A stretch of DNA of 64,000 bases, from positions 248,001 to 312,000 of the forward strand of contig JAIUCV010000102.1 in the NCBI GenBank assembly GCA_026724425.1. Direction: 5' to 3'. The DNA is from Erythrophleum ivorense. Taxonomy: Eukaryota > Streptophyta > Magnoliopsida > Fabales > Fabaceae. Under the pieces are notes generated by a model. It searched no databases and had not been told where the DNA came from. It saw only the letters and a list, made by a program, of their open reading frames with translations. The translations under genes were made by a program, and so were the position numbers. Position 1 is the first letter of the stretch. Each line of letters opens with the position of its first letter. Below are positions 12,275 through 22,817 of this stretch, in pieces.

Positions 12275-12371
12275 AGTGCTGCCAAACGTTGCCGGCAAGA
12301 TCCCCGGCCTTCTTGGTGGCATCCGCTGCCATCTTCTGTCATTTCCCAAGCGTATCCTTCACAGAGTTCAT
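12275..12371 (-). pseudogene. Captured GEM-like (GRAM-domain) gene fragment
   Basis: On the minus strand ATG is followed by NSVKDTLGK, then a TGA where the family has Trp, then KMAADATKKAGDLAGNVWQH in the same frame, ending at a GTAAGC donor-like site. The VKD-LGKWGK...ATKKA-DLAGN-WQHL pattern is the N-terminal block of plant GEM-like/ABA-responsive GRAM proteins. The fragment stops at the old exon end, as expected for genomic capture by the surrounding Helitron. The in-frame stop makes it non-coding as it stands. Confidence 0.65.
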
Positions 12372-13037
12372 CGTAATCGTTTGTCGATTGATGAAGCTTC
12401 CGATTTTCAGTAGATCTAATTTGGAGAGATTGTTTTGAATCAGGTGGAGGAAGAAGGGAAAGTAGAGTGAAAGGGATAAAGAGTAAAGTAGAGTAGAGTA
12501 AAGAGTAGAGTTCATTACAAATAACATGTATTTCGAATCAAGTAGAGTAAAAAGACGATGGAGAATAAATGGATTGAGCGGTGGAACCAATTATGAACAT
12601 GTTCATCTTCAAAGTTGCAGGGGAAAGGAAGAAAGGTAAAGTTATTCAGTTTTATGTAAAATAAGAATAAAAATTTGGTAAAGTAATATAAAATCAAACA
12701 AAGCACATAATATTAAAAGTAATACCAAAGTTGACATATATTAACAAATAATGTAACCAAATTGTGTCGATAAACAAGCATAACACGCAACCTTGCACAA
12801 ACCACATAAATTGAAATGGATAAAGCGGTGAAAAGTAAGGCAGTGGAAAAAATGGGAACATGTCTTCATTTTTATTTTATTTTTAATTTCTAAAATGGGT
12901 ATTTCCAAGATTTAAAAATAGAATGTTGTATAAAACGAAAACTAATGTACAATATTACAAAATCAAACAGCAAACAAGATTTAAACTAATACAAAATTAA
13001 AAAATCATGTAAGAAAATCGTTTCGAAAACGGGAACC

Positions 13038-13076
13038 AACGTATAACCCCGCACAATGCGCGGATCCACTACTTCA
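13038..13076 (+). mobile_element. Decayed internal Helitron-like 3' end
   Basis: CCCCGCACAATGCGCGGATC followed by CACTAC resembles the hairpin-plus-CTAG end of related elements. The last base is C instead of G. It suggests that an older element lies nested in, or fused to, the outer Helitron. Confidence 0.35.
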
Positions 13077-13089
13077 AGGTTGGGAAGCA

Positions 13090-13286
13090 GATGGAGTCAC
13101 GGCCATGGAAGCCACGGCGACAGAGAAATTACCAGAGGTGGAGCTTTCGTCAGAACAAGAAAAATGAATTTCTCCACCAACAGAAAAGAAGCTTCTCGAG
13201 TTAGCTTCGCTTATGTGAAAAGCAAATCAAGCTTTAAAAAGGATAAAGAGCGACAGGTCGGAGCTCGGAGGCGTTGTCAAATTTTA
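13090..13286 (+). pseudogene. Possible second captured coding fragment
   Basis: The region is GC-richer than its surroundings. In one frame it opens with ATG (13106) as MEATATEKLPEVELSSEQ and then a stop. A shifted frame continues EISPPTEKKLLELASL, and a further shift gives KANQALKRIKSDRSELGG. This looks like one degraded open frame with several small indels. I do not recognise the parent gene. Confidence 0.35.
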
Positions 13287-13432
13287 ACATACTTGACAAT
13301 TTTAACAACAACACAACAAAAAACACACAACTCTTGAACTAACACTAAAATTAACACATGTTATAAAAAAAAAAAAACACAAAAAACAAAAACGTAATCC
13401 CGCACTGCACTGCTGTGCGGGTCCGCAACTAG

Positions 13433-14719
13433 TATTGAATGAAAACAACATCGTTAGTCGTTTTGTGTGCAAATTTGGATTCATATACTGATATAGCCGA
13501 CATGGGTATAGGGACAAATTAACAAAACAGTAGTATCTAAATTCGTTTAACAGGAAAAGATACAAAAGCAACAAAGCAAAACAATCAGAACAGACTGTAA
13601 CATAAAACGTTATTGCGAATTGCAACACGCATGGTTTGGATATAATGTACGTTAAATATGTATGAATTAAACATAATAGTATAATACTAATGCAATCATC
13701 CATTGCATCTTTACAGCTACTCATACATACCTACATATGTTAGTATGTAATTTTTACGACCCGTCCAATGCGTTAATTTCACGTAAAAACTCTGGATTCG
13801 GGGGTGAATATATATACAACAAAAAAGGAAGGAACATTGAGTTTACGTTGACTTGTGGTTCTAATGACGGTTAACTTTCTTCTCACCCCACATCTCCTTC
13901 ACTTTCTTGCCTAACTCTTTGGATTCGTGATGGCTAAACATAATTGCTTTGTTTCTTTCTCAAATCAATTTATTTGTTTTCCTATAAAATAACAATTGAA
14001 TCCATTAATTAAAAACAAATGGAATAAGACTAGCTAGCAACAAGATTCTGTAAACTGGTCCGATTTAGACGATTTATTATTAGAAGTATATGAATATATT
14101 GTACTCATATCAAAGGTTTTATAAATTAAATGGTATCCGTTAAAATCAAAACTAAGTTTGTTGAATTTCGAAAGCCAGTACATTTTAAAGGCAAAATTTA
14201 AGTGAATTTTACTTGATGAGAATTGAGCACCGAGAAGCACAAAAGAGTTGATAGAAATAATATTTTTAAGTATTCAAAAGGTTGCTACCGACTTGGCGAC
14301 CTCTTCTTCTCACGTCTGACTTTACGACAAGCTCGTTTACTCGGTAGGTGGCTTAGCTTCGAGACGGTAAAATAAATACGACAATACCGGACTAATAATA
14401 TTGGGCCCAATTGATGACGTTAGGCCCGTAACATACATAATGATTGTTTGGGTCCAATAAATCGCAATTAAAATCAGATATACACGCTGGCCCATAGGAA
14501 CGGGTATTGATCGGGAGCAGCTAATTTTGAATTCCGTCCGAAAAAGGGACACGCCAATACACTTTGTGCCTGCTTATATGCGTCTCAATAATCATAATAT
14601 TCAGCTATAATTAATTATCAATAAAATGATCTTACAGTTTTTTTGTCACGTCTCAAAGATAACGATCTTACATATACATGGAAGTTAAAGCTTTATAAAC
14701 TTCATCATTATTTAAGAAA
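13433..14719. other. Spacer between the Helitron and the PMEI gene
   Basis: AT-rich spacer on the 3' side of the minus-strand PMEI gene. GGGCCC, GGCCCG and GGCCCA site II-like motifs cluster at about 14402-14500 without an adjacent gene. No coding region is supported. Confidence 0.45.
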
Positions 14720-15289
14720 TTACAAACCATTAGCCACTAGCTTGTTAAGGAGGGCGAGGGAATTGCTGGACAAATACATAGACGTCGTGACTCTCTCCTG
14801 GAGCTTCCTGACCGCTGATGACTTTGTCGATGTCTTTTCAAACCCATCCAGACACGTGTCTTTATCAGTGAGGGCAGTGCTAAGCCACGTGGCAAGATCA
14901 CTCATCTGCCGCTGAAACTCGCTGGCTCTGAGACTCCGGAGAACGGCTAAGGACTTGTGGAGATTATCAAGAGAGTCTTGTAGCAGCTCTCGGCAATCCG
15001 ACAAAGCGACGCGGTCGCGTTTCCCAAACGTGGAACGCCGCGTTTTTAGAAGGTATCTAAGGAGGTCCTTGTTGTCGGATATGGCCACGGAAACACCGGC
15101 ACGTGCCCATTTACTAGGACTGTTCTTGGCGACTGATGAAAACGGCGAAAGCGTTTGAACGCAGAGATCTTGGTAGTGTGTAACGCTACATGCGTTTTGA
15201 ACGTAGCTGTTGCGTTTAGACGGTGATGACGATGTTGGATTGAGTGAAAGGAGAAAGAAGAGAAGTGCAAATGTAATAAAAGAAGTCAT
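14720..15289 (-). CDS. Invertase/pectin methylesterase inhibitor family protein
   Basis: Secreted four-helix-bundle inhibitor of the PMEI/C-VIF family, which binds pectin methylesterase or invertase in the apoplast. It is a single exon of 189 residues, the normal family length. A hydrophobic signal peptide covers about residues 1-22. Four conserved cysteines are present: C34 and C43 in the N-terminal hairpin (NACSVTHYQDLC) and C99 with C146 in the bundle. The family pairs these into two disulfides. Whether the target is PME or invertase cannot be told from sequence. By memory it corresponds to At3g62820. A TATATATAG box lies upstream on its strand near 15373-15381. Confidence 0.9.
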   Translation of the reverse strand: MTSFITFALLFFLLSLNPTSSSPSKRNSYVQNACSVTHYQDLCVQTLSPFSSVAKNSPSKWARAGVSVAISDNKDLLRYLLKTRRSTFGKRDRVALSDCRELLQDSLDNLHKSLAVLRSLRASEFQRQMSDLATWLSTALTDKDTCLDGFEKTSTKSSAVRKLQERVTTSMYLSSNSLALLNKLVANGL

Positions 15290-16891
15290 GGTGGGATTTT
15301 TTATGGGTTGTGAGAAAAAATGTAATCTTTATATGAAATGGGTGTTGATGAGAAAGAGAGTGAGTGAGAGATTGTATATATAGGCACGTATACAATTTAA
15401 TTTAAGGTTTTTGTTAGGTTACAAAATTGAAAGGTAAAAAAAGCATGGCGGTCCATTCGCAGGTGTCGGAGTTATGATCACAACGATTTTACTTAAGGGT
15501 ATGTTCGATGTTTTAAAGTTGTTGTTGTGGCCGTGTGTTAAGTTAACTCTTGGCGTAATTTGATTACTATATTTATATTTTCAATAAATATTAATAATTT
15601 TTTTACCATTTTCAACAACTACTCCAACCTACTAAAACGAGAGATCGATCATTGACATTGTTTTGGTTGCGTCATCATTGATGTGTTTTTTCACTCTACC
15701 ATTGCAGTAAGGCAAAGATTGAAAACGTGATTTTCCACATTCTTTCTACGATGACGACGCGATAATAAAATTGAGCAAGCCAAATTTTTGAAGGCCCTGA
15801 AAAAGTAAGGTGCTTTCGACTTGTGAAAACAACTTAATAAGGTTTTTAAAATAAAAAACTTCTTAAACCTACAACTGCTTATTGTATAATTTAAATAATT
15901 ATCTGAATTAATTGTTTAAATATGAAAGATGAGCTAGTTGTGTACGGAATGAAGTAGTATATATTTACATCGTAATAAAAAATAGGAAATAGAAATTTAA
16001 AAAGCAACATTTTGTGGTTTTGTCATCGCCATGAGGCCCATGACCATATCTCCTCGAATCCCTTTCTTTTTTTCCACGACATGGCTACTTTCTTAAGGAC
16101 GTGCGTGAGTTCTTCTTATACACATAATTAGGTAATGCGTGAGCATTTATGATTACAGTTAAAAAATTGAATTAAACTCACATGAATCGAGAGAATGAAT
16201 GGTTATGGGCCTTATGGCGATTCACATGATTCCTATGAAACAAAAGACAATGCTCTCAGCTCCTCCTCAACACAAGAATTTAAGGATTGCACACCAGAAA
16301 TAAAATAAAAAACCATGATCTGAGACACTAATTGCAGAAAACTAGAACTCTGAACATAAACCATGAAGAAGACTTGTGAGCATGGACACTCATGAATGGG
16401 GGAAAGGAGAGAGAGGACTGTATGTATGGTGGTTCTCTTTGGAAAATGAAGCATACTTATGGGACCCCATATTGTACAAATGATTCTACAATTTCACTGG
16501 CTTGAACACAAGAGTAATGACCACAGTAGCTTCACTCTTCTCGCATCAACTCTTTTTCAAACTTCCAATCACACAAGAAACACTAGAGAGATGAGCCCTA
16601 AGCTGATGTAGGAAAGAATCCTATTCCAAACTAGCAATAAACAGCAGACAAAGATGTAACCATGAAATGAGTCTCTTTGACAAACACAAGGCTGCCACGA
16701 TCACTATTGATTCATGAAATGGATCTGAAACGGACGAATTCTACCCAGAAAAATGTAAGGAGGGAGCTCCTTATTGATCAAATCAGTGTTGATTTGGATG
16801 TAAAAAGAGAACAACACACAGAATGACAAAACAAAAAAAAAGCTTCCACCTTTCTCGATTCAACAAAACGGGAAAGTAATTGAGACTTTAC
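15290..16891 (-). other. PMEI upstream region and LYR 3' flank
   Basis: The first few hundred bases are the PMEI promoter. The rest, to the LYR stop codon, is spacer and 3'UTR. Only short frames without recognisable similarity are present. Confidence 0.5.
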
Positions 16892-17298
16892 TCATACAGA
16901 TTTTTTTTGAAGCATTTCCTCTGATGGAAGCTCCAAAGTCGCTCCCGCGTGTTCCTGACTTGCTTTCACCTCTACAACATAGAGAAATTTCCAACGAAAT
17001 AAGTTATCAGTGCCGCATTTCAACAAACAGATAGTGTGCAAAATGCAGTACAAGTACCGTATCCGCCGCGTTCGTTGAGCTTGGCCTGGACGATCATGGT
17101 GGAAATGAACTCCGTCGCCTCGCGCGCTTCTTCGAGAAGGCGAGGGATGTCGGAATCGGAAGCCACGTGGCGGTTCTCTTCGAATTTCTTACGGATCTCG
17201 GACGCCGAAGCCTTCAGCATCTCGGAATCTCCGGCGAATGATTTCCTTGTAGCTCTGAGCAGAGCTCTGTATGCGATCAACGCTTCTCCGGCCACCAT
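16892..17298 (-). CDS. LYR-motif (complex 1 LYR-like) protein
   Basis: Small LYR-superfamily protein, probably mitochondrial. LYR proteins assist Fe-S cluster delivery or assembly of respiratory complexes together with acyl carrier protein. Two exons (17298-17058 and 16971-16892) give 106 residues. The motif is degenerate here: AYRALLRATRKSF at about residues 9-21, with AYR in the LYR position. It is followed by the conserved Arg/Lys-rich helix and a Phe near residue 70 (EFISTMIVQAKLNERGGY). The divergent neighbour DRB4 starts about 650 bp away, so the two share a promoter region. By memory it matches At3g62810. The specific partner complex is not inferable. Confidence 0.88.
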
Positions 17299-17945
17299 TT
17301 CCCCTATTTCCTTCTATCCCTTCCGGTCGTCCGCGCCGTCTCCCTCCGCCGTCGTCTCCTTAACCAAAATCCGGAAGAGAAATGGTTTCCGAGGAGAAGC
17401 TTCTGACCGGCTTCGAAGGTTTCGAGATTCACTGGGCCCTTTGTTTCAGCCCACACGTTTGGCCCATTAACAAATATTTCGGATCAAACCCGTTTAAGCT
17501 GGATCCTTCGAGAAGAAGAATTAACGGAGTTGCAAGTGAATATCATCGCTGAGAGGCCAAGGTAGGTGGGGGATTGATTGTTCATTTCTTCATCGTTTCA
17601 AAGAGGTACGCATTTTTTGTTTTTCTATTGGTTTCTTTCGATATGGTCGTGTGTTGTTTAGTTGTAATCTTCAATTTCACAACTTGATTAGTTTCATTCA
17701 TTTCATAATTCGCTCGGTTATCTCTCAGTCCGAAACCCTAGATTAATCAGTCTGATGATTGTTTCTGCATCACGAGTTGGAAGAGCTCCATAATCCTGTA
17801 TCATTTCAAGCAATTCTGAAACTTGAACGTTTTCAAGGTGTTTGATGAATTACAAAGTAGATGTTTTCAAACAATTCGCTAGGTTTAAGGAATTTGGTTT
17901 TGGTGCTTACGCTTCATTGTATTTTCTCATACAAGTTAGATAGAG
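17299..17945. promoter_or_regulatory. Divergent LYR/DRB4 promoter with DRB4 leader intron
   Basis: Site II-like GGGCCC, GCCCAC and GGCCCA motifs at about 17436-17467 sit between the two genes. The right part looks like the DRB4 5' leader. A donor AAAGAG|GTACGC at 17605/17606 and an acceptor ACAAG near 17935 suggest a 5'UTR intron of about 330 nt. The segment from about 17528 to 17830 resembles NDUFS5 exon 1/intron 1 (20014-20310). Confidence 0.5.
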
Positions 17946-19475
17946 ATGGATCATGTATACAAGAGTCAGCTGCAATCATATGCCCTGAAACAAAACATGG
18001 ATCTACCGGTCTATGACGTTGAGCGCCAAGGAGCTGCTCATGCTCCTCGTTTTAGATGCAAGGTCACAGTCTGTGGACAGACTTTCCAGAGCCAAGATTT
18101 CTCTCCGACGTTAAAAGCGGCTGAACACGCCGCTGCAAAATTAGCATTGGCTTCATTGACGCCGCTGAATCCAGAGGCTAGTTCCCACTTTCAGTTTCGT
18201 GCTTGCTTTTTCCTCGTTTTTAAGTTTACACTTGACGTTTTTCTTTTGCCTCGTTTTTTTTATGTTATCCAGGGGATTGATGTTGCTTACAAGAACCTCT
18301 TGCAAGAAATTGCTCAGAAAGAAAATTATCTTTTACCAGTTTATGCAAGTGCTACGTCTGGTCCATCACATAAGCCTACATTTATTTCAACTGTTGAATT
18401 TGCTGGCAAGTCTTTCACAGGAGAAGAAGCCAAAACCAAAAAGTTAGCCGAAATGAGTGCTGCTAAAGTAGCATTCTTGAGTATCACAAACAGTATGTGA
18501 TTAACCTTTTTTAACATCCTCTCTTCTTCCTAGTAAATGATCATATCTTTCACAATTAACATGTCATGTTAATTTGCAGTTGGTGCGTGATATGGATAAG
18601 TAATGACAGTGGATTGCTTTTTGTTATGGTTACCACCCTTGTTGTGAAACGCTATTGAATTTCATTTAGTTGTAGACAACTAAGTTTGATTACACAAGTT
18701 TCTTCATGTAATTGCATTTGAGATTCTTCCAATTATATTAACCGCACTATGTAGGAAATAAGGTTGACTTGTTTTCTACACCATTTGATTTGACTCTCTT
18801 GATGCATATTTTCAATGATTAGAAGTCAAACGAGACAAGTTGTATGAATCAGATATTTTATGATGTGCAGGGAACTCGAACCAGACCTCATCGCTTTGTT
18901 TGCCTTGTGAGAGACAAGAAGCTGCCAGTTCAAATGTGAAGAGCAGTCAACAAGAGATCCCTTCCCATCCTTGTAAGAAGATGGCGACCGTGACCCCTGA
19001 CGTCCCATCAAAGTGGATTGAAGTTTATGAAGATGGTTAGTCTTCTTTGAAACGTATCATCATACTACATGAGACATGCTTAGTATTAGAAAACTCATGT
19101 TATATAGTCTTCATTTTCTGTGAAGATGTTCCAGATGTTGTTAATCCACCAGACGTTGTTGTTGTTGCTTCGCCTGTGCCTCCGAATCCTACAAACGATA
19201 CTACTTTTGATGTACCGGCTACTAGAGATATGGAGATGAACAACATTTCTTGTGCTTCTTTGCCTGTGCCTCAGAGTGTCACAAACGAGGGTAAAGAAAC
19301 ATCATGTGGAGAAGAGATTGAGAAGAAGCTGATAATGGGAACTGGGCACTTGAGTATACCAAACGGTCAACATGTGGTTTGTCGTCCATGGAACCCCGCG
19401 GTCACTCTTCCTCAAGACGCGGAGATGCTCTTTAGGGATGATAGATTCATTGCTTATCGTGTCGTGAAGCCCTGA
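17946..19475 (+). CDS. DRB4: Double-stranded RNA-binding protein DRB4
   Basis: dsRNA-binding partner of DICER-LIKE 4 in tasiRNA and antiviral siRNA production in the nucleus. Exons 17946-18176, 18273-18492, 18871-19035 and 19126-19475 give 321 residues. dsRBD1 covers about residues 2-72 and dsRBD2 about 78-149 (both end AAxxA motifs: AEHAAAKLALASL and AEMSAAKVAFLSI). The C-terminal half is low-complexity, with VP/PNPTND-type repeats. It ends in the conserved block from KKLIMGTGHLSIP to AYRVVKP. The A. thaliana protein is about 355 residues, so this copy has fewer C-terminal repeats. Intron 1 (18177-18272) has a GC donor. It is 96 nt long and stop-free, so retention would insert 32 hydrophobic residues between the dsRBDs. 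Confidence 0.92.
18177..18272 (+). other. GC-AG intron (or in-frame retained segment) in DRB4
   Basis: The donor reads GAG|GCTAGT and the acceptor ATCCAG|GGG. Removing it restores the family junction between dsRBD1 (...LNPE) and GIDVAYKN. The nearest GT donor (18181) gives an early stop. The sequence is T-rich, like other introns here. Confidence 0.72.
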
Positions 19476-19951
19476 AGAGTTTTTGATGGATTGAACAGAT
19501 GGAGGTTAATTAAGCTGGTTTTGGCTGTCTTGACTCTATGGATCGTGAAATGTTGAGTAGCTAGCTAGTTAAGACAAACATCTTTGATGCAATTATATCA
19601 TCGTATTAGTTATCGGTTATTTAACGTAGCTCAGCTAATATATCTTCAATTTTAGTGCTGAATAATCTCAATCCACCTTTAAATGAAGAATGTTAACACT
19701 CAACATACAGACATACAGTGTATGGAAGAAGAAGAAGAAATATAGAAAGTTTACAAGTTGATTGGGCCTATTGAGTTATTTAAGGCCCTTTTATTAAGGG
19801 ATGTTTCGGGTTCTAATTGGATAAACCGGAAGCGATCGGATCCTAATCGGGGGAACAAGTCAGTCTCTTTTTAGACGGACGACGAATCTCTCGAATTCGG
19901 GATTGAGAGAAGAAGAAGAAGAAGAAGAAGAAGAAGAGAAAGAGAAAAGGA
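19476..19951 (+). other. DRB4 3' flank and NDUFS5 promoter/leader
   Basis: The spacer ends in a (GAA)n tract at about 19904-19937 immediately before the NDUFS5 ATG, which is probably in the leader. Site II-like GGGCC and GGCCC motifs occur at 19765-19788. No gene is seen. Confidence 0.5.
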
Positions 19952-20860
19952 ATGGCGTCGGGGTGGGGAATAACGGGAAACAAAGGGAGATGTTATGATT
20001 TCTGGATGGATTTCAGCGAGTGTATGTCTCACTGCAGAGAGCCCAAGGATTGCACTCTTCTTCGCGAAGACTACCTCGAGTGTCTTCACCATTCCAAAGA
20101 GGTACTCGCCTCTCTTCTTCTTCTTCTTCTTCTTCTTCTTCTCCTCTAGGTTGTCTTCAGTTGTAATCTTCAATTCACGCTTTGATTGCGTTGATCAATT
20201 TCACTGATTTGATGATTCCCCTTGTTATCGGTATGTACGAAGCCCTAGATCAATCAGTTGTGATTATGGTTTTTGGATCACGAGTTGGGAGTTGTTCCAA
20301 AATTCTGTAACTCGTCTCTTCGAATCCATTAATGTCTAGATAATCCACACACCCAAGTATTCAAACTAAAAACATAAGCTTTTTTTTTTTTTTTTTTGCT
20401 AGAAACAAAGTAACTTTCATGAATATGCAATCTCACAAGCATAATGTGGATATTAAGGTCCCTTGTAGAGAGAGATTAGGCTTATAGAACCTGATTCCCT
20501 TTCATTGTAATGTGAAGTTCGGATGGAAGGTGAGGCTTGCCCTCATCTCTCGTCTCGTGTTCCTTTTCAAATGGAACCATTTGTCAAAAATCTGGAAAAC
20601 TGAAACACATGTTCTCTAGCTCTTGCAATCATAATTAAAGCTCTCTCTAAATTCTATAAGAATCAGCCTTTTGTCTTATAGATTCTTTCTTCTTTGCTTG
20701 ATATAAGCTTATAGTAGTAGATGGACTAATAACGGCTGTGGACATTTGTGTATATGTGTTGTAGTTTCAACGAAGAAACAGGATTTACAAAGAGGAACAA
20801 CGTAAACTAAGAGCAGCTTCAAGGAAAGGCGAAGATACCGGAGATGGCACTCATACTTAA
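19952..20860 (+). CDS. NADH:ubiquinone oxidoreductase 15-kDa (NDUFS5-like) subunit
   Basis: Accessory subunit of mitochondrial complex I on the intermembrane-space side. Two exons (19952-20101, 20765-20860) give 81 residues, the usual size. The twin CX9C signature is complete: C14-X9-C24 and C34-X9-C44, with an extra C28. Such proteins are imported by the Mia40/Erv disulfide relay and form a coiled-coil helix-coil-helix fold. The C-terminus is a basic helix (RRNRIYKEEQRKLRAASRKG). Intron 1 starts with a (CTT)n run. Part of exon 1 and intron 1 resembles the DRB4 leader 2.5 kb upstream. By memory it matches At3g62790. Confidence 0.93.
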
Positions 20861-21261
20861 ATCCACAATTTTCCTCCTACTCCAAGTTTGCGTCTTGAAG
20901 TATAATAACAAAAGAAAAGGTCCTCGAAGATTCTGTATCTTGTGTCAAACTTGATTTGATTGTTTCCAGTTTGCTTTTGCAATGAATGTTGTGTCTTTTT
21001 TTCCCTTTGACTGAGTTGTAATTTGCGTTTGGCTGTTCATCAAACACAAGACTCCTTCTTTCATGGTAATAATTTACTCTTACAGGCAATATTAAAATCT
21101 TGAAATTCGATTGAATTTTATAACGGAATAATGAAAAGGTCCTCTGTACTTGTCAACTTGTCATTGACCTTCTCTTAGTCTTCTCTACAACTTCTATATC
21201 TATTATCCGTTGAGATTTGAGAAGAAGCAGCTTTTGCATTTTTATCTTATGTAATCTCAAA
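20861..21261 (+). other. Spacer between NDUFS5 and the C2-domain gene
   Basis: 3'UTR of the complex I subunit gene followed by the promoter of the C2 gene. No other feature is seen. Confidence 0.5.
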
Positions 21262-22095
21262 ATGGTGACCAGATCTCTAGAAATAAAGGTGTCGTCAGCA
21301 AAGGGGATTGAAAGTATCTCGAAGATGGGCGTTTTTGTGGCCGTGAAGTTATCCGGCGATCCCAACTGTTCAGATCACCGTGAGCAGCGGACACAAGTGG
21401 CAAGAGACAGTGGAACAAGCCCCAGGTGGGTCAATGATGTCATGAAATTCACCATCGACCAAGCCTTGGCTCAGGCGAACCGGCTTGTGATCACTTTCAA
21501 GATCAAGTGCGAGCAACGTGGAGGAGGAGATAAAGACATCGGCGAGATCCACGTTCTGGTGAAAGAGCTTTTGGATCATCTCGGGAACGACAAAGCCGGC
21601 CAAAGATACGTCACATATAATATCAAGAAGCCCAACGGAAAGCCAAGAGGCGATATTAGTTTCACTTATTCGTTCACCGCTCCGGTGGTGGTTGTGACGA
21701 CGGGTGGTGGCTGCCAAAGATACATAGCTCAGGAGCCAGTGCGTCCTGCAGCGACGTACCACCCAGTGCGTCCAGCAGTGACGTACCAGCCTGTTTCGAA
21801 CGGACCCGTGCTGAGTCAGTTGCTTCCAAGCGTCGGATCGTTTAGTTACAACCACGTTGCTTCTCAGCCACCGATTTATCCACCACCAGCTCAGCCGGAG
21901 ATTCTGCCGCCAACTTGCTTCTCCGGTTTGTATCCACCACATGGCTATCCGATGAGTTACATATTGGAAAGTCAACCGACAATGTATCCACCTCTATTTC
22001 CTGGCTTATCATGTCCTCCTGAAGGCTATCCTTCGGTGACTCCGCCGCAGACAGAACCGGTTCTATATCCACCGATGAGTCCTTACAGATTTTAA
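21262..22095 (+). CDS. C2-domain protein with Pro/Tyr-rich tail (SRC2-like)
   Basis: Single-exon protein of 277 residues. The frame is open 15 codons further upstream, but ATG at 21262 starts the C2 domain directly (MVTRSLEIKVSSAKGIESIS) as in SRC2-type proteins, so it was preferred. The C2 domain spans about residues 1-138. The usual Ca2+-binding aspartates are largely absent from its loops, so calcium-independent membrane or protein binding is likely. The tail has repeats of VRPAATYHP type and then YPP-rich repeats (PPIYPPPAQPE, PTMYPPLFP, PVLYPPMSP). No transmembrane segment is obvious. By memory it is At3g62780-like. Function is unknown beyond the family's membrane association. Confidence 0.82.
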   Translation: MVTRSLEIKVSSAKGIESISKMGVFVAVKLSGDPNCSDHREQRTQVARDSGTSPRWVNDVMKFTIDQALAQANRLVITFKIKCEQRGGGDKDIGEIHVLVKELLDHLGNDKAGQRYVTYNIKKPNGKPRGDISFTYSFTAPVVVVTTGGGCQRYIAQEPVRPAATYHPVRPAVTYQPVSNGPVLSQLLPSVGSFSYNHVASQPPIYPPPAQPEILPPTCFSGLYPPHGYPMSYILESQPTMYPPLFPGLSCPPEGYPSVTPPQTEPVLYPPMSPYRF

Positions 22096-22817
22096 TGCGT
22101 CAACTTCTCGGAGCCACGTCGTCGTTGAGCCTTGAGGATATTTGTAGACTTCACTTTTGATATTTTCATACCCCCTAACTTGTTTTTTCTTTCTTTCCAA
22201 GAATTGCGTGTTGTGTGTTTTGTCTTAACAGAATCACAAATTGTTGCGTTATTGTTAACTTTTTGCTTATGGAAAATATTGGTCATGTAAATTTTTTTTT
22301 AAAAGAAACTACTTTTGAAGACGTTAATTAAAACTCATTTAGTTGCGATATTTATGTAACAAGTAAATATCCTGCTAACAGATCAAATGGAGCATTATCT
22401 TATAGTATATCAGAATTTAATTCAGATAAAACATGATATAAATTTTATGAAGTTAAATGTTAATTGTATCGTTAGCTAGAGTATTCTTACGTCAGGTGTT
22501 GGTTGAATCGTAAAGCAAAGGATTTAAACTGAAAACTTCGTATTATTCACAAATAAATAACATTTCTGAACTGTAAAAAAACTGAAGCAAAGTAAAAAGA
22601 TTTTTAGTTATATTTTGATTTGATCCCATTTGGGAAAACAGACAAAAATTGATTTTATCCTTTTTTTTTTGTTTTAATAAGAAGGGAGTAGCCGCCTGAA
22701 AGATATGACGGCAACAAGCAAAGCACGAAGTCATTTTCTTGTTCCTCCTCCCTCTTCACGCTTCTTCTTCTTCATCTTCTTCAATCTCTCTTAAGATTCC
22801 TTTAGATTCCTTCTTCT
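22096..22817 (+). other. C2 gene 3' flank and ATG18a promoter
   Basis: AT-rich spacer. A CTTCTTCTTCATCTTCTTC pyrimidine leader tract lies just before the ATG18a start (about 22759-22790). No gene is seen. Confidence 0.5.

Larger units (their letters stand above)
11231..13432 (+). mobile_element. Non-autonomous Helitron, 2.2 kb
   Basis: It starts with TC (TCTCTATACTATTAATTGAG) after an A. It ends with CTAG at 13429-13432 before a T, the A|T target expected of Helitrons. Eight bases before the end is the hairpin CCCGCAC-9 nt-GTGCGGG (13399-13421). Both ends match the element at 55740-56969. It encodes no Rep/helicase. It contains 68-bp tandem repeats, a fragment of a GEM-like gene, a possible second gene fragment and an internal decayed Helitron-like end. 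Confidence 0.87.

Noticed and set aside
14337..14552. Site II-like cluster with a 71-codon frame, possibly a hidden gene
   Set aside because: The frame has no similarity and there is no telo box or leader; kept only as spacer annotation.
21370..21975. 201-codon antisense frame in the C2 gene
   Set aside because: No similarity to known proteins; the sense frame encodes a clear C2 domain.
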